Source: Biscogniauxia marginata
Lineage: Eukaryota; Ascomycota; Sordariomycetes; Xylariales; Xylariaceae
Length of the DNA stretch: 64,000 bases
Direction of reading: 5' to 3'
Assembly: GCA_022695795.1 (NCBI GenBank)
Contig: MU404062.1
Span: forward strand, 496,001 to 560,000
Shown: piece after piece, positions 11,345-24,214 of the stretch
Layout of the letters: each line of letters begins with the position of its first letter
How positions within the stretch are numbered: the first letter of the stretch is position 1
Translations under genes and position numbers: made by a program
The notes under the pieces: model-generated
Told to the model about the DNA's origin: nothing
The model's input: the letters and a program-made list of their open reading frames with translations, nothing else
Database searches by the model: none

Positions 11345-13614
11345 TTAACCCTTCAAAAACGCATCCACGACCATAACCCCATCCCTCACGTCCACGGCGC
11401 CCCATCTCTGCTCCCTGTTCCTGCGCCTATACCTCTTGTCCGCCCCCATACCTCCCCCTCCTCCTCCACCACCACCACCTCCACCACCAATCTTCTTCTT
11501 CTCCTTCTTCTCCCCCGCTCCTCCCCCTCCCCCACCCCCAGTGACAACTCGTCCTTCCTCCTCCTCTTCCTCCCACAACCCCAGCTCGTCGAGTAAGACC
11601 TCCACCACCCACGCGTACCGCCGCGGGCCCGTGTCGACGCCGGCGAAGACCAGCTCGGCGTCGGTCCGGGTCCGCAGCGCCCGCGCGCACAGGAGGTGCA
11701 GGTCGGCGAACTGGGCGAACGTCGCGCCGAAGGCGGGCTTGTTGCGCCGGCTCAGCGCTTCCGCCGCTGATGAAACTCCTCCTCCTGCCGGGGGAGGGGG
11801 AGGGGGAGGGTTGAAAATAGAGCGGAGGGTGGCGTCGAGGGGTCTTTTGTATTGGTAGTTTTGGTTCTCGGGCGGTGGTTGCGGTGCCGTCGTATTATTA
11901 GTAGACGTAGTATTAGTAGTAGTAGTATCTCCTCCCATCGCCGTCGCGTGATAGGGTTTAGACGAGGTGGTAGAGTTGAGCAGCATGACCAGGGGCCCCT
12001 GGGACCGGGCCAGGTACCGCAGGTGAGAGGAGAGCAGCTGCAGTGACGAGTGCGCGGCGGGCTTGTTGTCGCGCTGGGCGAAGAGCGCGGTGAGGAGCGA
12101 CGAGAAGTGCGTTATGAGGATTATGTCGGGCACGCGAGAGGGAGAGCCCAACATGGGTTGGGTCGGCTCTGGATTTGCTGCTGTCGGCGGGCCCTCGAAG
12201 ATAGGAGGTGCTGGTGGTGTTGGGGCCGGTCTGGGAGAAGGAGACCTAGGGTTAGGCGGAGGAAGAGGCGAGGCGGGAGACGGCGAGGAAGAGAACTCTT
12301 CTTCGTCCTCGCTGTCGAGGACTTCTTCCGTCCGCCTCCGAGCCTGCGTCTGTGTGCTCGTGTGAGCAGGTATGCGCAGAGGTGGGAGCCTGATCGGCGT
12401 GGGAGTCGGCGGGGATTCCGACCTCTGCGAAGACTCGGGCGGCATCCCCTCCTCCTCCTCTTCTTCTTCACCACCCTTTTCTCCTCCAACAACCGCTACC
12501 GAATTGTCTCTCTCGGGATCAGCGTCAGCATCGTCAACGCCAGTGCCAGTGCCAGTGCCATCATTATCATCACCAGTAGGAGGAGCTACCTCTTCCAGCT
12601 CGTTAAGGACCTCCCACAGCCCCTCGATATCGAAGACGCGCGACACCGAGATCTGCTCCAGACACCGCCTCACCTCGGCATCGATGCCTAGACCCTGGTT
12701 TGCACCCCCGGAGCCGAACTTGCTACGCACCTGGGCCCTGATAACGTCGCGCAGCGTGGGCAGGATCGCCGTCGCCGGCAGCGTTGTGATGATGGCGGCT
12801 CGCGGCCGCGGGGGTTCACCCGCACCCGCGCTCGGGGATGTAGAGGGGGCAGCGAAGACCAAAGAGTGTGCGATGGTCTGTAGTCCAATCTGTCCAGCGC
12901 GTTAGCACCAAATATCTCCTCATAACGTTATTCTTTTCAAATGACACATCATCGTCTTCCAACGTAGCATAAACCCGCTCTTCATATTTGGAAAACTCCA
13001 AGCCGTGACCCCCCTATAGTCATTCATTTATTCCACCTCCCGTTTCCTCAACCACCCAACTCTCCCGACTTACCTATCCACCCACTCCTCGGCCCCCAAT
13101 AACTTTCAACCCCCATTCCTCCCTCGCTCTTAAAAAAAGAAAGGGGAAAAAGGGAAAGGAAGAGGGAATCAAAACTTACCAAAACCCCCACCTCCCCCTC
13201 CTCGGCACTAACGCCCACGACGCTCCCGCGCTCCCAGCCGCCCGCGCCCAGGACCTCGCGGTCGATCTCCCTACAGCCCGTCGCGAAGACGACTCCTCCC
13301 TCATACCCATGCCCATTCTCTTCCGCTTTCCCCAATCCTCCACCTCGTTGCCGGCGCGGCAGAACGATACCACGAACACGACCACCTCCCTGCTTCTCCC
13401 TACGCTCGACTTCGAGCGCGTACAGGGTGGCGCCGGAGACGGGCTGGAGCAGCGGGGGGAAGCGGTGGGAATCGGGGTCGGGATCTGAAACGAGAGAGTT
13501 ATTATCATCATCATCATCATCGGCAGCGGCGGTGGCTGTAGTAGCGGTGATAGTAGTGGTGGTGGTATGCTGCGGCCGGGGTGGGGATGTAGTAGTAGCT
13601 CGAGGACAATACAT
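11345..13614 (-). CDS. divergent RecA/Rad51-fold protein, 659 aa
   Basis: Two exons, 13614-13180 and 12889-11345, joined in phase 0 by a GTAAGT...GGACAG intron. The joined protein reads FATGCREIDREVL then GGWERGSVVGVSAEEGEVG then LQTIAHSLVFAAP, which lines up with the start of the RecA/Rad51 core (a first strand, a P-loop position, then a helix). PDIILITHFSSLLTALFA (about residues 399-416) fits the Walker B strand, and KPAFGATFAQFADLHLL near the C-terminus matches the end of the core in Rad51 paralogs. The P-loop position lacks the GxxxxGK[ST] lysine, so ATP binding is doubtful. Long acidic and Pro-rich inserts (about 245-390) and poly-Gly tracts near the end look disordered. The likely role is recombinational repair as a Rad51 paralog-like partner, by fold inference only. 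An alternative upstream start at 13728 is less likely. Confidence 0.65.
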
Positions 13615-14673
13615 TGCTGAGAACGACACGATTAAAACATCGTAGCAGCAGCAGCAGTAGTAGTAGTACCAAGTAATACGCAGTAAATAAAGGTCCGGGT
13701 TATCTACTGTATTGTGTAAGAGGGACACGAAAAGAAGGGAAGATGGGATTGGTTGATCAAGTTGACCGAACAGCAGCTCTCTGTAATTCAGATCCGCTAT
13801 GAAAAACCACCCAGTCGTGGGGAGGAACTACATCATGTACTTTGTAGCATGAAGAGTCCGGAAAAGTTACCTCATAATCTTTTTTTTTTCTTCAGATCAG
13901 GTAAGAAAACCAATAGATGTTAGCACTTACCCGAGGCACGCCTTTCCCCGGACTTTCGCTCTTAGCATGTCGCAGTCGGTTTTTTGATAGTGACGATGAC
14001 AGACGTCCACAAGAAACAGGTAGCGTAGGTGGTGGATAAAAAGTGGAGAACACTCGATGGTATGCAATATCGCACTTCTATAGGTATCTACATCTACGAA
14101 CAGTCTAGAAAATCTCAACTTGGGAATTATCTTCACTAACTCAAAGATTACTAGGAAAACAAAACAGCAGGCTTCTCAAATTGATCGTGTCAATTACAAT
14201 CTGCGAGGGCGCTTTTTCTTCTCGTTCTCCAGCCGTGGGTGGGTGGCATTCCAGAGACCCCTTTTGCTTCCGCCACATCTCCCCACCGGTTCGCCCTTCT
14301 ATCTCACACAAATGACTTTAGCATCTTTGCTGCCTCTACTTGCACAACACGGGAAGAAAAAGGTATCCTGACAAAAAATTCAAGGCAGTGAACGAGCGTC
14401 GATGAAGAAGTTGTCCGAGCCTCAAGGCATCTCTCCGTCGTTCACTCATCATGTACTCCCTAGAATAAAAGCTTCCTAGAAACTTGCTCCTAAACCCCCG
14501 TAGCTAGCACTGCGAATAGAGTGCGACGTCAATGAAACTGAAACGTATACGTGCGCCCAGAATCCCTAGTCAAGATGCCGGGGTTACTGACTCGGTTCCT
14601 TTACAATTCCAAGGTCATCTAAGCGCCCCGAATATCTGGTCGGCGTGTCTTCTTCCGTCTCTCTATGCGTCCC
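13615..14673. other. intergenic, no gene seen
   Basis: About 1.1 kb that should hold the RecA-fold gene promoter and the Pal1 3' region. No frame here has domain or codon support. Confidence 0.5.
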
Positions 14674-16675
14674 TCACATGGAGGTACCGGGAACCGCGGC
14701 AACACCTTCCTTGCTGGGTGGCTCCGGTCGCTGTCGTCGCCCGCCCTTCAAACTCTTGACACGCGAGAGGAAGCCGCCATCGGACGCCAGGGCAGCGTTG
14801 GTATCTGTCGTTGCTCGGCGCTCAAGTCCTGAAGGCCCGGGTGGGCTGGTGGGAGACATGGTGTTGCTGTCCTTTCGCTTGACGGTTATTCGGTCCTCCG
14901 TCCTGTCAAACTCACTGAAGAACGGGTTCCTCTCGCCATTGCCATTGCTGTTACCAGAAGGTAGGTCTGGTCTGGGACTGTAGTAGGGCTCCGGAGGGCT
15001 AGTCACACGCCCAGACTCGTAGTCGCGAGGCCCACGCTTCATGCTGCGGAATCGCTGCACCACCGACTTCTTCCTCCCAAGGCCTGATTCGAATTCCTGG
15101 GCCGTCTCGGATTCGTTCCGTTGGATGGCTGCGCGGGCAGCAGGAGCGCCTTCTAGGAAAGTCGAGCTTCCGAGTCCAAGTGTCTCTTCGCCATGCTCGT
15201 ATTCGCCTCGCTGCTTCGGGTCGAAAAGGGTCATTTCATTCCTGGCCGACTCCTTCTCCCTAGCAGCACCAGCGTACATGAGAGAAGCATCGTGGGGCTC
15301 TTGTCCCATGAAGAGTTTGTGGTCAGGTCGGTCATTCAGAGGACCTGCACCTCCCAAAGAGTTGTTGGCAGAGTCCTTAGCAAATGCTTGCATTGGCGCA
15401 CGTCGGCTGCCCTTGCGGTTGCGATGCGGGTTGCAGGCGTCAAAAGGACCATCGTGATGGAACACTAGTAAAGTTTGTGAGCTACCGAATTGAATTTACG
15501 AGCAGTTTACAGTAATGTGGATTCAAACTTACGACCGGTTCCGTAGATGCTCGTGGCGTCAAGTTGATCGATGATGTCAAGCTTTCGGCCTGTGCGTTTA
15601 TCCTTGTCCTTCCCTTCGCGGTGGCGTCGCTCTCGCTCCTTGCGTCTGATTTCACGCATCTTCTTCTCTTCGTCGGTCAAGGGTTTCTCCAACATGGAGG
15701 AATCGCTGTTGCGGCGAGGGCGTCGTTCAGTTTGCCTAGGGGGGGAGGAGATGGGAATCAGCTTCTCGCCGCTGCCGGGCGGCGCCTTGCGGGCTCTTAG
15801 GGCTTCTTCCTGCGATCGCGTTGGTCGGTGAGACGAAGAACCCAGGCCGCGACCGCGCGGGGGGACGTTTTCACCCCGTGGAGGACCACCAGAAGGGCGA
15901 CTGACTGACTGTCGGCCACCTCCCGATCGGGGGGTGGTCTTCTTGTCTTCGATAGTCAGGCTCTCCTAATGATAGGCAGGTCAGTAGAGGTCCCGTCGGC
16001 AGCACAGGTTTACGGTCGGCAGAGGCTTATAGGCTATCAGGGCAAACTTACAAATAGATCCTCTGCGGTCGGGGTTTTCTTGTCCTTGGGCGAAGCCATC
16101 TTGTCGGGCAGTGTCAATGTCAGGCTACGGGAGAGATTATCGTTGGATGGATCGAGGAATGGGTTATTGGAGGTAGGTCGGGGAGGAGGATCATCAAAAG
16201 GAGAACGAGGAGGTGGGGAAAAGCTGCTGGGTGAAGCGGCACGATTGCGAAAGGGGTTGTTTGACGAGAGATTAAGCGTCAAACCGGGCGATCGGCCGTT
16301 ATTGTCATTATCGGATAGGCCTATTGCGTAGGATTAGCATCAGCATTAGCACCCAAGATTAACGGCTAGATACGACGGGTCTGGGCAAACTCGTAGAGCT
16401 ACTCGCACTCGTGGGTGCGGGTGAATGCAGATCGGAATGGCGACTGTGATAGGCAAGGATGAAACAACAATCTCTAGAAATGAAACAGACAACTGGTCCG
16501 GTTGGGTGGAGTGCCTCGTCCCTGTTCGTCCCCCCCTTTTCCCTTATTCTCGTTGCCGTACCCACAGCAGATCCCCATGCCAGGCCATCGATGGAATGAA
16601 TGGATGAACGAATGAATGGATAGGGGGCTACGGTTTGCTCTTACCTAGGAGATCTACAGATTGTGCGCCCGACAT
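14674..16675 (-). CDS. pal1: Pal1 family cell-morphology/endocytosis protein, 507 aa
   Basis: Four exons join in frame: 16675-16645, 16320-16052, 15965-15533 and 15464-14674. The protein starts MSGAQSVDLLGLSDNDNNG and contains NPF tripeptides (SSNNPFRN, SNNPFLD, ERNPFFSE), which in this family can dock EH-domain endocytic proteins. The Pal1 domain is clear: RRNSDSSMLEKPLTDEEKK, RRHREGKDKDKRTGRKLDII, DQLDATSIYGTGLFHHDGPF then DACNPHRNRKGSRRAPMQAF. The tail is Ser/Pro-rich and disordered. Fission-yeast Pal1 and budding-yeast Pal1/Pal2 act at growing tips and early endocytic sites. The gene is complete. The first intron is 324 nt, longer than the others. Purine-rich DNA at about 17560-17606 (CT-rich on the coding strand) may mark its transcription start. 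Confidence 0.92.
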
Positions 16676-19600
16676 GATGGGCAGCTTTTTCCCCTGTTTC
16701 TGCCCCTCGTGTAGCGATGCTCTGTCACTGTACTGTACTGTACTGCTACTTCCCTGTATTGGCGCAGCCTCAGAATTGACGAGGGGGTGCCAATCGAGAG
16801 AGAGAACGCGGGTGCGGTAGCGTAGTAGTAGTAGTAGTAGTAGTAGTAATAGTGTAGTAGGTGAGGGTACTCGAGGGACAGCGCCGCGCGTCAAGCGAAT
16901 AGGCGAGGTGTCAAGAATTTGTCGATGCGCAGTCAAGAGGGTTGGCGGTTGTCGGCCTTGGAACTTTACTTTGCAACTTGGTTTGAAACCCTTCTGTGGC
17001 AAATAGATGACGTCGGGTTCCCTTGCAACGGCGACGGGGTTTCCCTAATGGTGGTGAGGTCGGCGTTTGTGGTGTGCGTGGGTGAGAATCAGCACCGCGA
17101 ATCAGTACGGCGTAGGTGCTTATCAATGGAATTGATATAATTAGCAACTAGTGAATTCAATTCTGCTTTTTATTTCCTGTTCGCACGCGAGAAGGACAAG
17201 GACAAGGACGGGATTGGATTCCTAGGTCGTCAGAGGGAGTAGTAGAAGAGTGGCAGTAGGTGTTGTTTGGCTCCTCGCAATGAAAGAAAATGAAGAATCA
17301 ATTATCGGCGGTGCACAGGCGGCTAGCAGCGTGTGTGCATGTACGTTGCCGGTCTGTCGATGCAAGGGGGAAAAGGGCCGTCGGGGGTGTGACCAGTAAT
17401 AGTAAGTGAAGTCGGGTGAGAAACAGACGAGAAAGTCAAACGAATGTGAGAGTAGGTTAAAATAAAAAAAGGCTGACGGATGAAATGTTAACGGTGTACG
17501 AAGTTAGTAGTGGTGGTGGTTATTGTTGGTTGGTTGTTGGGGTTGACTTTTGCCGGAGAGGAGGGAAGACAGAAAAGAAAGCAAGAGGAGGATAGCAGAG
17601 AGCTGCTACCCGTTAAAAAAAACAATTAGCCCGGGTTGATGCTGTCGAGACTAGGCTAAGTAACCTTATTAATAATATCAATAAGGGTTGCCCTCATGCT
17701 TGACCCGTGAACTAATTAGGTATTTGGTTTGGAGTCGGGTGACGAGGTTTCCGTTGTCGTCTATGTAAATTGTTTTCCCTCTTCCTTTTGGTCTTTCTTT
17801 CTTTTTCTTTTCTTTTACTCCTTCTCTTCTCTCAAGTCTGTCCTCTTCTTCCTTCCCTGGAGCTGAGGATCGTCACAGAAATAGGCGTGGGGACCCCTAT
17901 TGTCCTAAAGAGATGTAGCGTAATTTGTAGCGTCGCGTAGCTGCTTTAGCACTCCTGGTTGCGAGTGCCGGTTCCCCTTGTGACCTGTGTCTACTGCACC
18001 TTAATATTTGGCTCCGTGCTAGGGTGGGGATTCTTTGTGGAGAAGAACGAGGCGATAGCGGGGAAGATAATTTCGCCAACTCGTTTTATTTTATTTTATT
18101 TTGTCTTTTTCTTTTCCCTTTTGTTTTTGCTGTCGTTGTTATTCTTCTTCTTTCTTTCTTTCTCTGAGGGGTTAGGTAGGAGGAAGTAGGCCAACTAAAT
18201 CTTCTAATGTTAGGCTAGAGCCAAGCCGAGACGAGAGAGATAACCCCCGAAAATGACAAGGCGTAACTCTACGTACATGCACATAGACAAAGAAGCCCGA
18301 TACCGGGGTAGGCAGATCAACAGAATGCTTCAAGGCGAAGGGAGACAACGTGGAAGGAGAAGATGAAAAAAGAGACCTCATTCAGTATGGTTGTGTCGTA
18401 TGCAGCTAGGGGAGTACTATCTAGATTAAGAGGTAGCGCGCGGGCTATGGCCAAACCTACCTAGGTACCTAACTATTAACCTTTTGTGGAGGGGGCATCG
18501 TGGATGGATCCCGATATGTAAGTATACCCACTAGGTTTTAATGTAGGTTAGAGACACACATACATAGTACCTAGTATTGTACATATGTAATTATTTATTT
18601 GGGTAATTCTGGAGTAACGTAACGAGGCCGTTTGGTTGGACAGTACCACATACATATGTGTGTACGTATTATGTACGTTGTATATGCACATGCAGGTCGA
18701 AGAGGGGGAAAGGATCTGGGGAGACCCTATTCTGAATTTCGGGTTTCTCTAATTGGCCTTAGGCACATGCATACTTGACCAAGTTGGCCGGGAGAAAGGA
18801 TCAGAAAAAAATGGAAGGCAAATCTGCAACTTATTATCTTCTTAATATTGAACATAGGGGTACTGTAAAGTCACTATAAGAATGAAAGGAAGAGTACCAG
18901 ATTGATGCGGTAGAGCAAAATAACTGGTCTAATTGGCTGTAGATAAGATAGGGAAGAAAACAGGTGTTTGCAGCTGGGATGCCCCAAAACAGCTGGTACA
19001 GTGGTTCCAGCTACAAAGAGCTTCACTCTTCCTCTGCAATGGCCAAGTACAAGATACACCAGTCATAGCAACTACCTTAGGTACTCGCTGTAATGCCATC
19101 AGAAAACGGAAACCCGCGCCTGCCATTTTCAGGACAGCGTATTCTCTCATTAATTCATATGCTTTTAACGTAGCTTCAATATAATAAAGCTATTATACAG
19201 TGTGTTTCCAGATAGGTTTGCCTGCCTTACCATTTTCATTTCCATGAAAGCCCCTTAACCCCAATTAAGGTACTTTGTTCTGGGCCAAACTCTCAATCTA
19301 CATAGGCATTGTTGGCGGAGCTGTCTCACCAACAAATCTGATTCAACCTCCTTCTTTCCTTCCACTCTCTGGCATCCAAAAACCTGCTCAGTTTGTCCAC
19401 AATTCGATTATCCGTAATTGCCGTCTCGATCATCAGCGATATGCGCCAAGTCGCCAAGTCGCCAAGCCAGCCATATGACTCTTTTGATTCACTCGTAGGA
19501 AGTCAGTCAACAATATGTCACCCGCATTACCTGGTAAGCATTCCAAATGGGATGGCTCCTTGTAAGTCGTTTCGCGGTAAAGGCACTGTTGCGGTCAAAG

Positions 19601-20666
19601 AGAAAGAAGAAGAAAAAGGAGGAAGGAAGAAGAGTTAGATGAAAAGGCGACATCAGACCACTGGAAAGAGATAGAGAGAAGGGTATTCCTGGTAAATAAT
19701 GTCCTTGTTAAAGTCATTAATCTTCCAATTCCGGCCTGCTTACTTGGGTAATGCGAATGGATGATCGCCTGTGCCTATGGGGTTAACCTTGCATATTTAA
19801 TGATCCTGGCGTTGCAAAGCCCAGCAATCTGCGCGAGCCCGCAATCTTCCAATACCACATAAGCCAGTCAGCCCGTTGAGCCTCTAGAGGTTGAAGACAG
19901 ATGGCGAAGCCTGCTTACAAAGACCAAACAGAACGCTCGACTTCATGCCAGTTTTCGAGTCCTCAGTATCCTCTAGACGCGTGTATGATTGCGTTAACCC
20001 CCTAAACAATCAGGACCCTGAATTATTAGGCTGTCAGGGCACGCTAACTAAAACGCCTAATAAGACACCATTTATAGCACTTGAGAGCAAAATTTATACG
20101 GGGCTATACTGTGTGGCCAACCTCACGCCGGCGTATTATATCAGTGCCTAACAGAAGGGGGAGAAGAATCGAGAGCAACTTCATTTATTACCGGCGCCAG
20201 CAAAGGCTGCCCGCTGAGACAATATGTCTTGGCTGTTCTGTGGGGTACGTCAGGACCACCATGTGAGGTCCTCCTGCTATACAATATAATCTGCCCATCT
20301 AGGCTAACCTGGTCATCGAAAAAAACTCCGACTTGGGCCTGTTGTTTCGGATTCTACGGAATAATCTGTACAGAAATCTGCACGCATGGACGTGACGATG
20401 TCATCGAGCATAGCCGATGGGATTCCAAATTCATGCGGAAAGATCGTGTTCTTACTACCAAATCCATTAACAAACATCATATGTCAATCAAGGCACTACG
20501 GCCGTAGTGGTTTTAGTCATGATGTGCAGCCCCTCGATCTTTTGACGAAGTCAGGTCGCTTTAGCGCTCATGTCTACCAGTTTCCTAGGTATCTGCAAAT
20601 TGAGAATCATCGGCCTTAAGCATCGCATTCCAATACGCCCGGTACGATCGGGATCCCTGGCATCGT
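16676..20666. other. 4-kb gene-free stretch
   Basis: No frame longer than about 85 codons has a domain or a coding-like composition on either strand. It includes a (TAG)n microsatellite at 16822-16848, pyrimidine tracts at about 17779-17865 and 18085-18160 of the kind found near fungal transcription starts, and the ACCTACCTAGGTACCT motif near 18456. A short intron-rich or non-coding RNA gene cannot be excluded. Confidence 0.5.
16822..16848. repeat. (TAG)n trinucleotide microsatellite
   Basis: About nine tandem TAG units in non-coding DNA upstream of the Pal1 start, a site likely to vary in length between strains. Confidence 0.9.
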
Positions 20667-21676
20667 CTACCACGGCAATTTCAGGGGTGTGCATAGATTT
20701 TTGCCGAGCACTGTCTCCGCCATACCGATATCCCCTAGAAAGAAAGAAACACATGATGTTAGCAGTTGCGCTCAATATGTAGGTGAGATCCATAGGGTGA
20801 CGCACGTGGGCCGCGGGGCGCCCAATATTCACCCGATTTGCTGATATCCAGCTTCTCAGTCCACTCGCGGAGGCTCTTGGCGGCCTCGTCCGGCGTCACG
20901 GCTAGGTTAGAAATGAGAATCAGCCACGCCCACAACGATGGGGTATGTAAAACGTCGCGACGCGAGGTTCATAGCAAAAACGTTGACGGGGCTGCCTCCT
21001 GTACTCACCTCCACCCTCGTCCCAGTGGGCGTCGAAGCCGACGTTCTTGGTCATCTCGGTACGCATGAACCCCGGATGGATGATGCTGACGATGACACCC
21101 TTCTCCTTGAGGTCGATGCTGAGGAGCTTGCCAGCCATGTTCAGCGCAGCTTTGCTCGCGTGGTGCGCGTAGTTGCCTCCGCCTTCTTTCTCGTGACGCA
21201 GGGTGATGCTACCGGCTTCGCTAGACACGAGGACGATCTTGGATCCCGCCTTGAGCAAGTCGGCGTGCGCGAGGCTGTGCACGATGAAGACGGGCGCGAC
21301 GGAGCTCGTCGTGTACATAGTGACCTCCTCGTCCCAGTTCGGACCCTTCTCGGTCGTGAAATCCTCTGTCACAAAGCGGCCAGCGTTGATGATCTAGAAG
21401 GAATTAGTCTTGTCTAGAGCGAAACCAGTCTAACCCGCAGCAGCTTACCACTACGTCTAAGGGCTTCTCGCTTCGTAGCTGTCTCGTGAGATTCTCCCCG
21501 ACTTTGGGTTCCAGCAGGTCGATGTTTGGGAGCCACTTCACCTCTGGAGGGAATCCATCGGGCCCTGATCCAGACCGTGTCGTGGCGTAGACAACGTTCG
21601 AGGAGTCAGAGCCGTATTGTCTTACTAGGGAGGCTCCTAGCCCTCTTGTCGCACCGATAACCAATACGGAAACCAT
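20667..21676 (-). CDS. short-chain dehydrogenase/reductase, 258 aa
   Basis: Four exons, 21676-21449, 21393-21009, 20901-20806 and 20734-20667, all with GT-AG introns, give a full-length classical SDR. Visible landmarks are the Rossmann nucleotide loop GATRGLG (residues 8-14), the VVIINAG strand motif across the first junction, the VLVSSEAGS strand with the catalytic serine, HPGFMRTEM after the active site, and a conserved end KSGEYWAPRGPRDIG...LKLPW. The expected YxxxK reads N-Y-A-H-H-A-S-K, so the position four before the lysine is His and the Tyr is displaced by two. Fungal relatives with GHH before SK exist, so this is probably a subfamily trait. The substrate is unknown. It is probably cytosolic. 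Confidence 0.9.
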
Positions 21677-24214
21677 TGTGAGGAAATTGGTGTGTATCTG
21701 ACGAAATCCACGGGAGACTTGGTGTTCTAGAGGGATGAATGTATCACGGGTCACTTCCAATTGTGAGATGGAACATGTCTAGCCGATGACGGTTGTTGGC
21801 GCAAGTGGTGACGTGATTTGTGGCGGGGCAGGACCTGCTGTGAATTCAACCCGACGTGTTTGATACTGGGACACTTGCATACATGTCTTCCAATCGAATA
21901 ACCGTGGAACAATTCGTTTATAGAGCTTTTAGGGATCGGCGAATGTGTTTCACCAACTCGAAGGCTGCGGTTTCCCGTTCCCATCACCTATTGTCCACAT
22001 CGCGCCCCCTTTTCCCGAAGTTTTCGGGTGGTATCTTCTAACCTAACCGTTTTAAGAAAGTTGATAGATTGAGTTTACGTCAACCTTCTTTATCATCCTT
22101 TAGCATGCGATGACATACTAAGCTCCCACAAGCCCGGTACCTCGTGGCGGACCCTATAAGAATTCATAATTAATAGTACAATATAAGGTTAAAGTAAGCC
22201 AACCCCTGAGATTAGCTCAACGTCTTTACTCCTCCTCTTCCTCTGCTGAATACCTAGGTAGGTACCTAAAATATTCATAATGTTCAATATACCTAGAGCT
22301 AGCAAGATCATAGTAGAGACATGAAGATATAATCTTCCGACTTCTTGCTTAATGACATAGAAACTTCAGCTCTAGATATTCTCGTAGACCAAGTTATAAA
22401 TCCAGTAAAAAAGAAACTAAGTAGCTACTCCGTGATGGAAGGTTTGGGAGAAGCTTTAACTTATTCCTACCTTTTTATCCTAACTGGAATTTTGATGTTA
22501 CTAAACCGGTTCATAACATCGAGGTAAATAGAATGCAGGTCCATCGACCTCCACACTTGTGCATGTATATAGAGACTTATCTGTACTAATTGCACGACGC
22601 GAATAAACCCGATTACTATTACCCTAGTTACGATCGAGTTTTCCGTAGTAGGAAGGGGTCGAGGTGGTAGTGTTTGTTGTGCTGCGGTTCCGAATCCCCG
22701 GGGCTTGTCTACTTCTTCTCATGGATGAGATCCCCGTGTCGATGTTGAGTAATACACCTCGTTCTTGCGCTTGTCACGCTCGGTGCAACCATCTGGCGCG
22801 TCCTTAGCCAGACGGTCAGGCAATCTAAGATAATTGTTTTTCGTTTCTTTAGTTTCTCGTGGGGATTAGGTATTATGGACTAGCCATTATGTGTATCAGG
22901 CTCGCGTTCTAAACCACTGGGGCGACTATAACCGATGAGACTGGCGATTCCGAGGTCTCGTGGGTCTCTGTATCCTGTAATTGCTGTTTCCACCATTTCC
23001 TGGGAAGTTATTTCTATCTCTTCCCGTCGGGGCCAGTCTTTCACTATAACCTGCTTGCCAGTTATTTAGTTATAGACGGCCCGTACGGACAGGGCCTGAA
23101 TCTAAAATACTTCAAAAGTGATGCTCGCAGCTCGTGGAGCCGGGATCTTAGGTGTCCACTCTATCGCTTAGAGTCTCCGGGAACGTTGACAATCAGATGA
23201 CGTGCTCCGCAAAGTGAATATGTTCTGGAGCCTGGAGCGAGACTTGCAAGGAGAATGGGCGACTACTTACCTGACGCGTTTGCAAGAAATGGACGCTGGT
23301 AATGTCAGCATCTTCGATCCCCTATCCCCTATCTGTGGTTGACATGCTGATACTTGAAGGAACTTTTCGTAATATGGTGCGATTACCCACCCGAAGAGAA
23401 GGAGACACCAGTGTTCGAAGAAACTAGCCATTAGTTATATGTTCACCAGATTAACCATAACATTCTACTGAATCATATACTGAACGCCAGTTCGGAGAAA
23501 AGCATAATTATAAGCAAGTCTCCCTTTCCTAGGGGCTAGGTCGAGCTAACAGTTGTCATAGCCTGCGGTGGTCCTAACTTCTCCGCCTACGTCCGTATCG
23601 CAATCATTGATCATAGAGCAATTCGACCTATTGAATTCGTCGAAGTATAATATCGACCCAGTACTAGGCCATCCCGCAATACCGATGGTGTGAACTCAGA
23701 GAAAGGAACAGATAAGTTTAGTACTGCCAATACGCAAAAGACGTGGCAAGAGAGGACAAATTAAAATAGAACAAGGTGATACGGCTAGCGGCTGGTCCTT
23801 CAGCAGACTTGAGTAGGATTACACTAAATCATAATATAATATATTGCAATTGCAACAAGTACGTAAAAGCCTCATTAATTAAGTACTATCTACCTCTGTT
23901 AGTTTAAGTACCCAGTGCACTGACCACGCAATAGATGGAGTGTTGGTAATAAGTAATGAAAATAGCTGAAGATGGGAGAAGGCTCTACAATGCCTGCAAT
24001 AAAGATCGTGGCCATGTTATATTCACTACCTAGTTATATAGGAGTCGTGTGTAGCGTAGAGGCCCAGACTAACAAGACAATCCCGAAGCATAAAGGCGCA
24101 ACGAATGAAACCTGTATATAATAGATCTATACAGATAACTAGCTGACGTTATGGGTCTGTGATAACACGTTAATAGCCCGTAACGTTCCCAGACAGTGGT
24201 AAAGAGGAGAGAGT
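21677..24214. other. 2.5-kb gene-free stretch
   Basis: Separates the left, housekeeping-like block from the caspase/CHAT block. A clear TACCTAGGTAGGTACCTA copy lies at 22251-22268. No reading frame here has domain support; the longest starts lack an ATG. Confidence 0.5.

Noticed and set aside
11427..12905. Several long overlapping frames on both strands across the RecA-fold gene
   Set aside because: They are low-complexity shadows produced by GC-rich repeats; only the minus frame 12889-11345 gives RecA-core-like segments.
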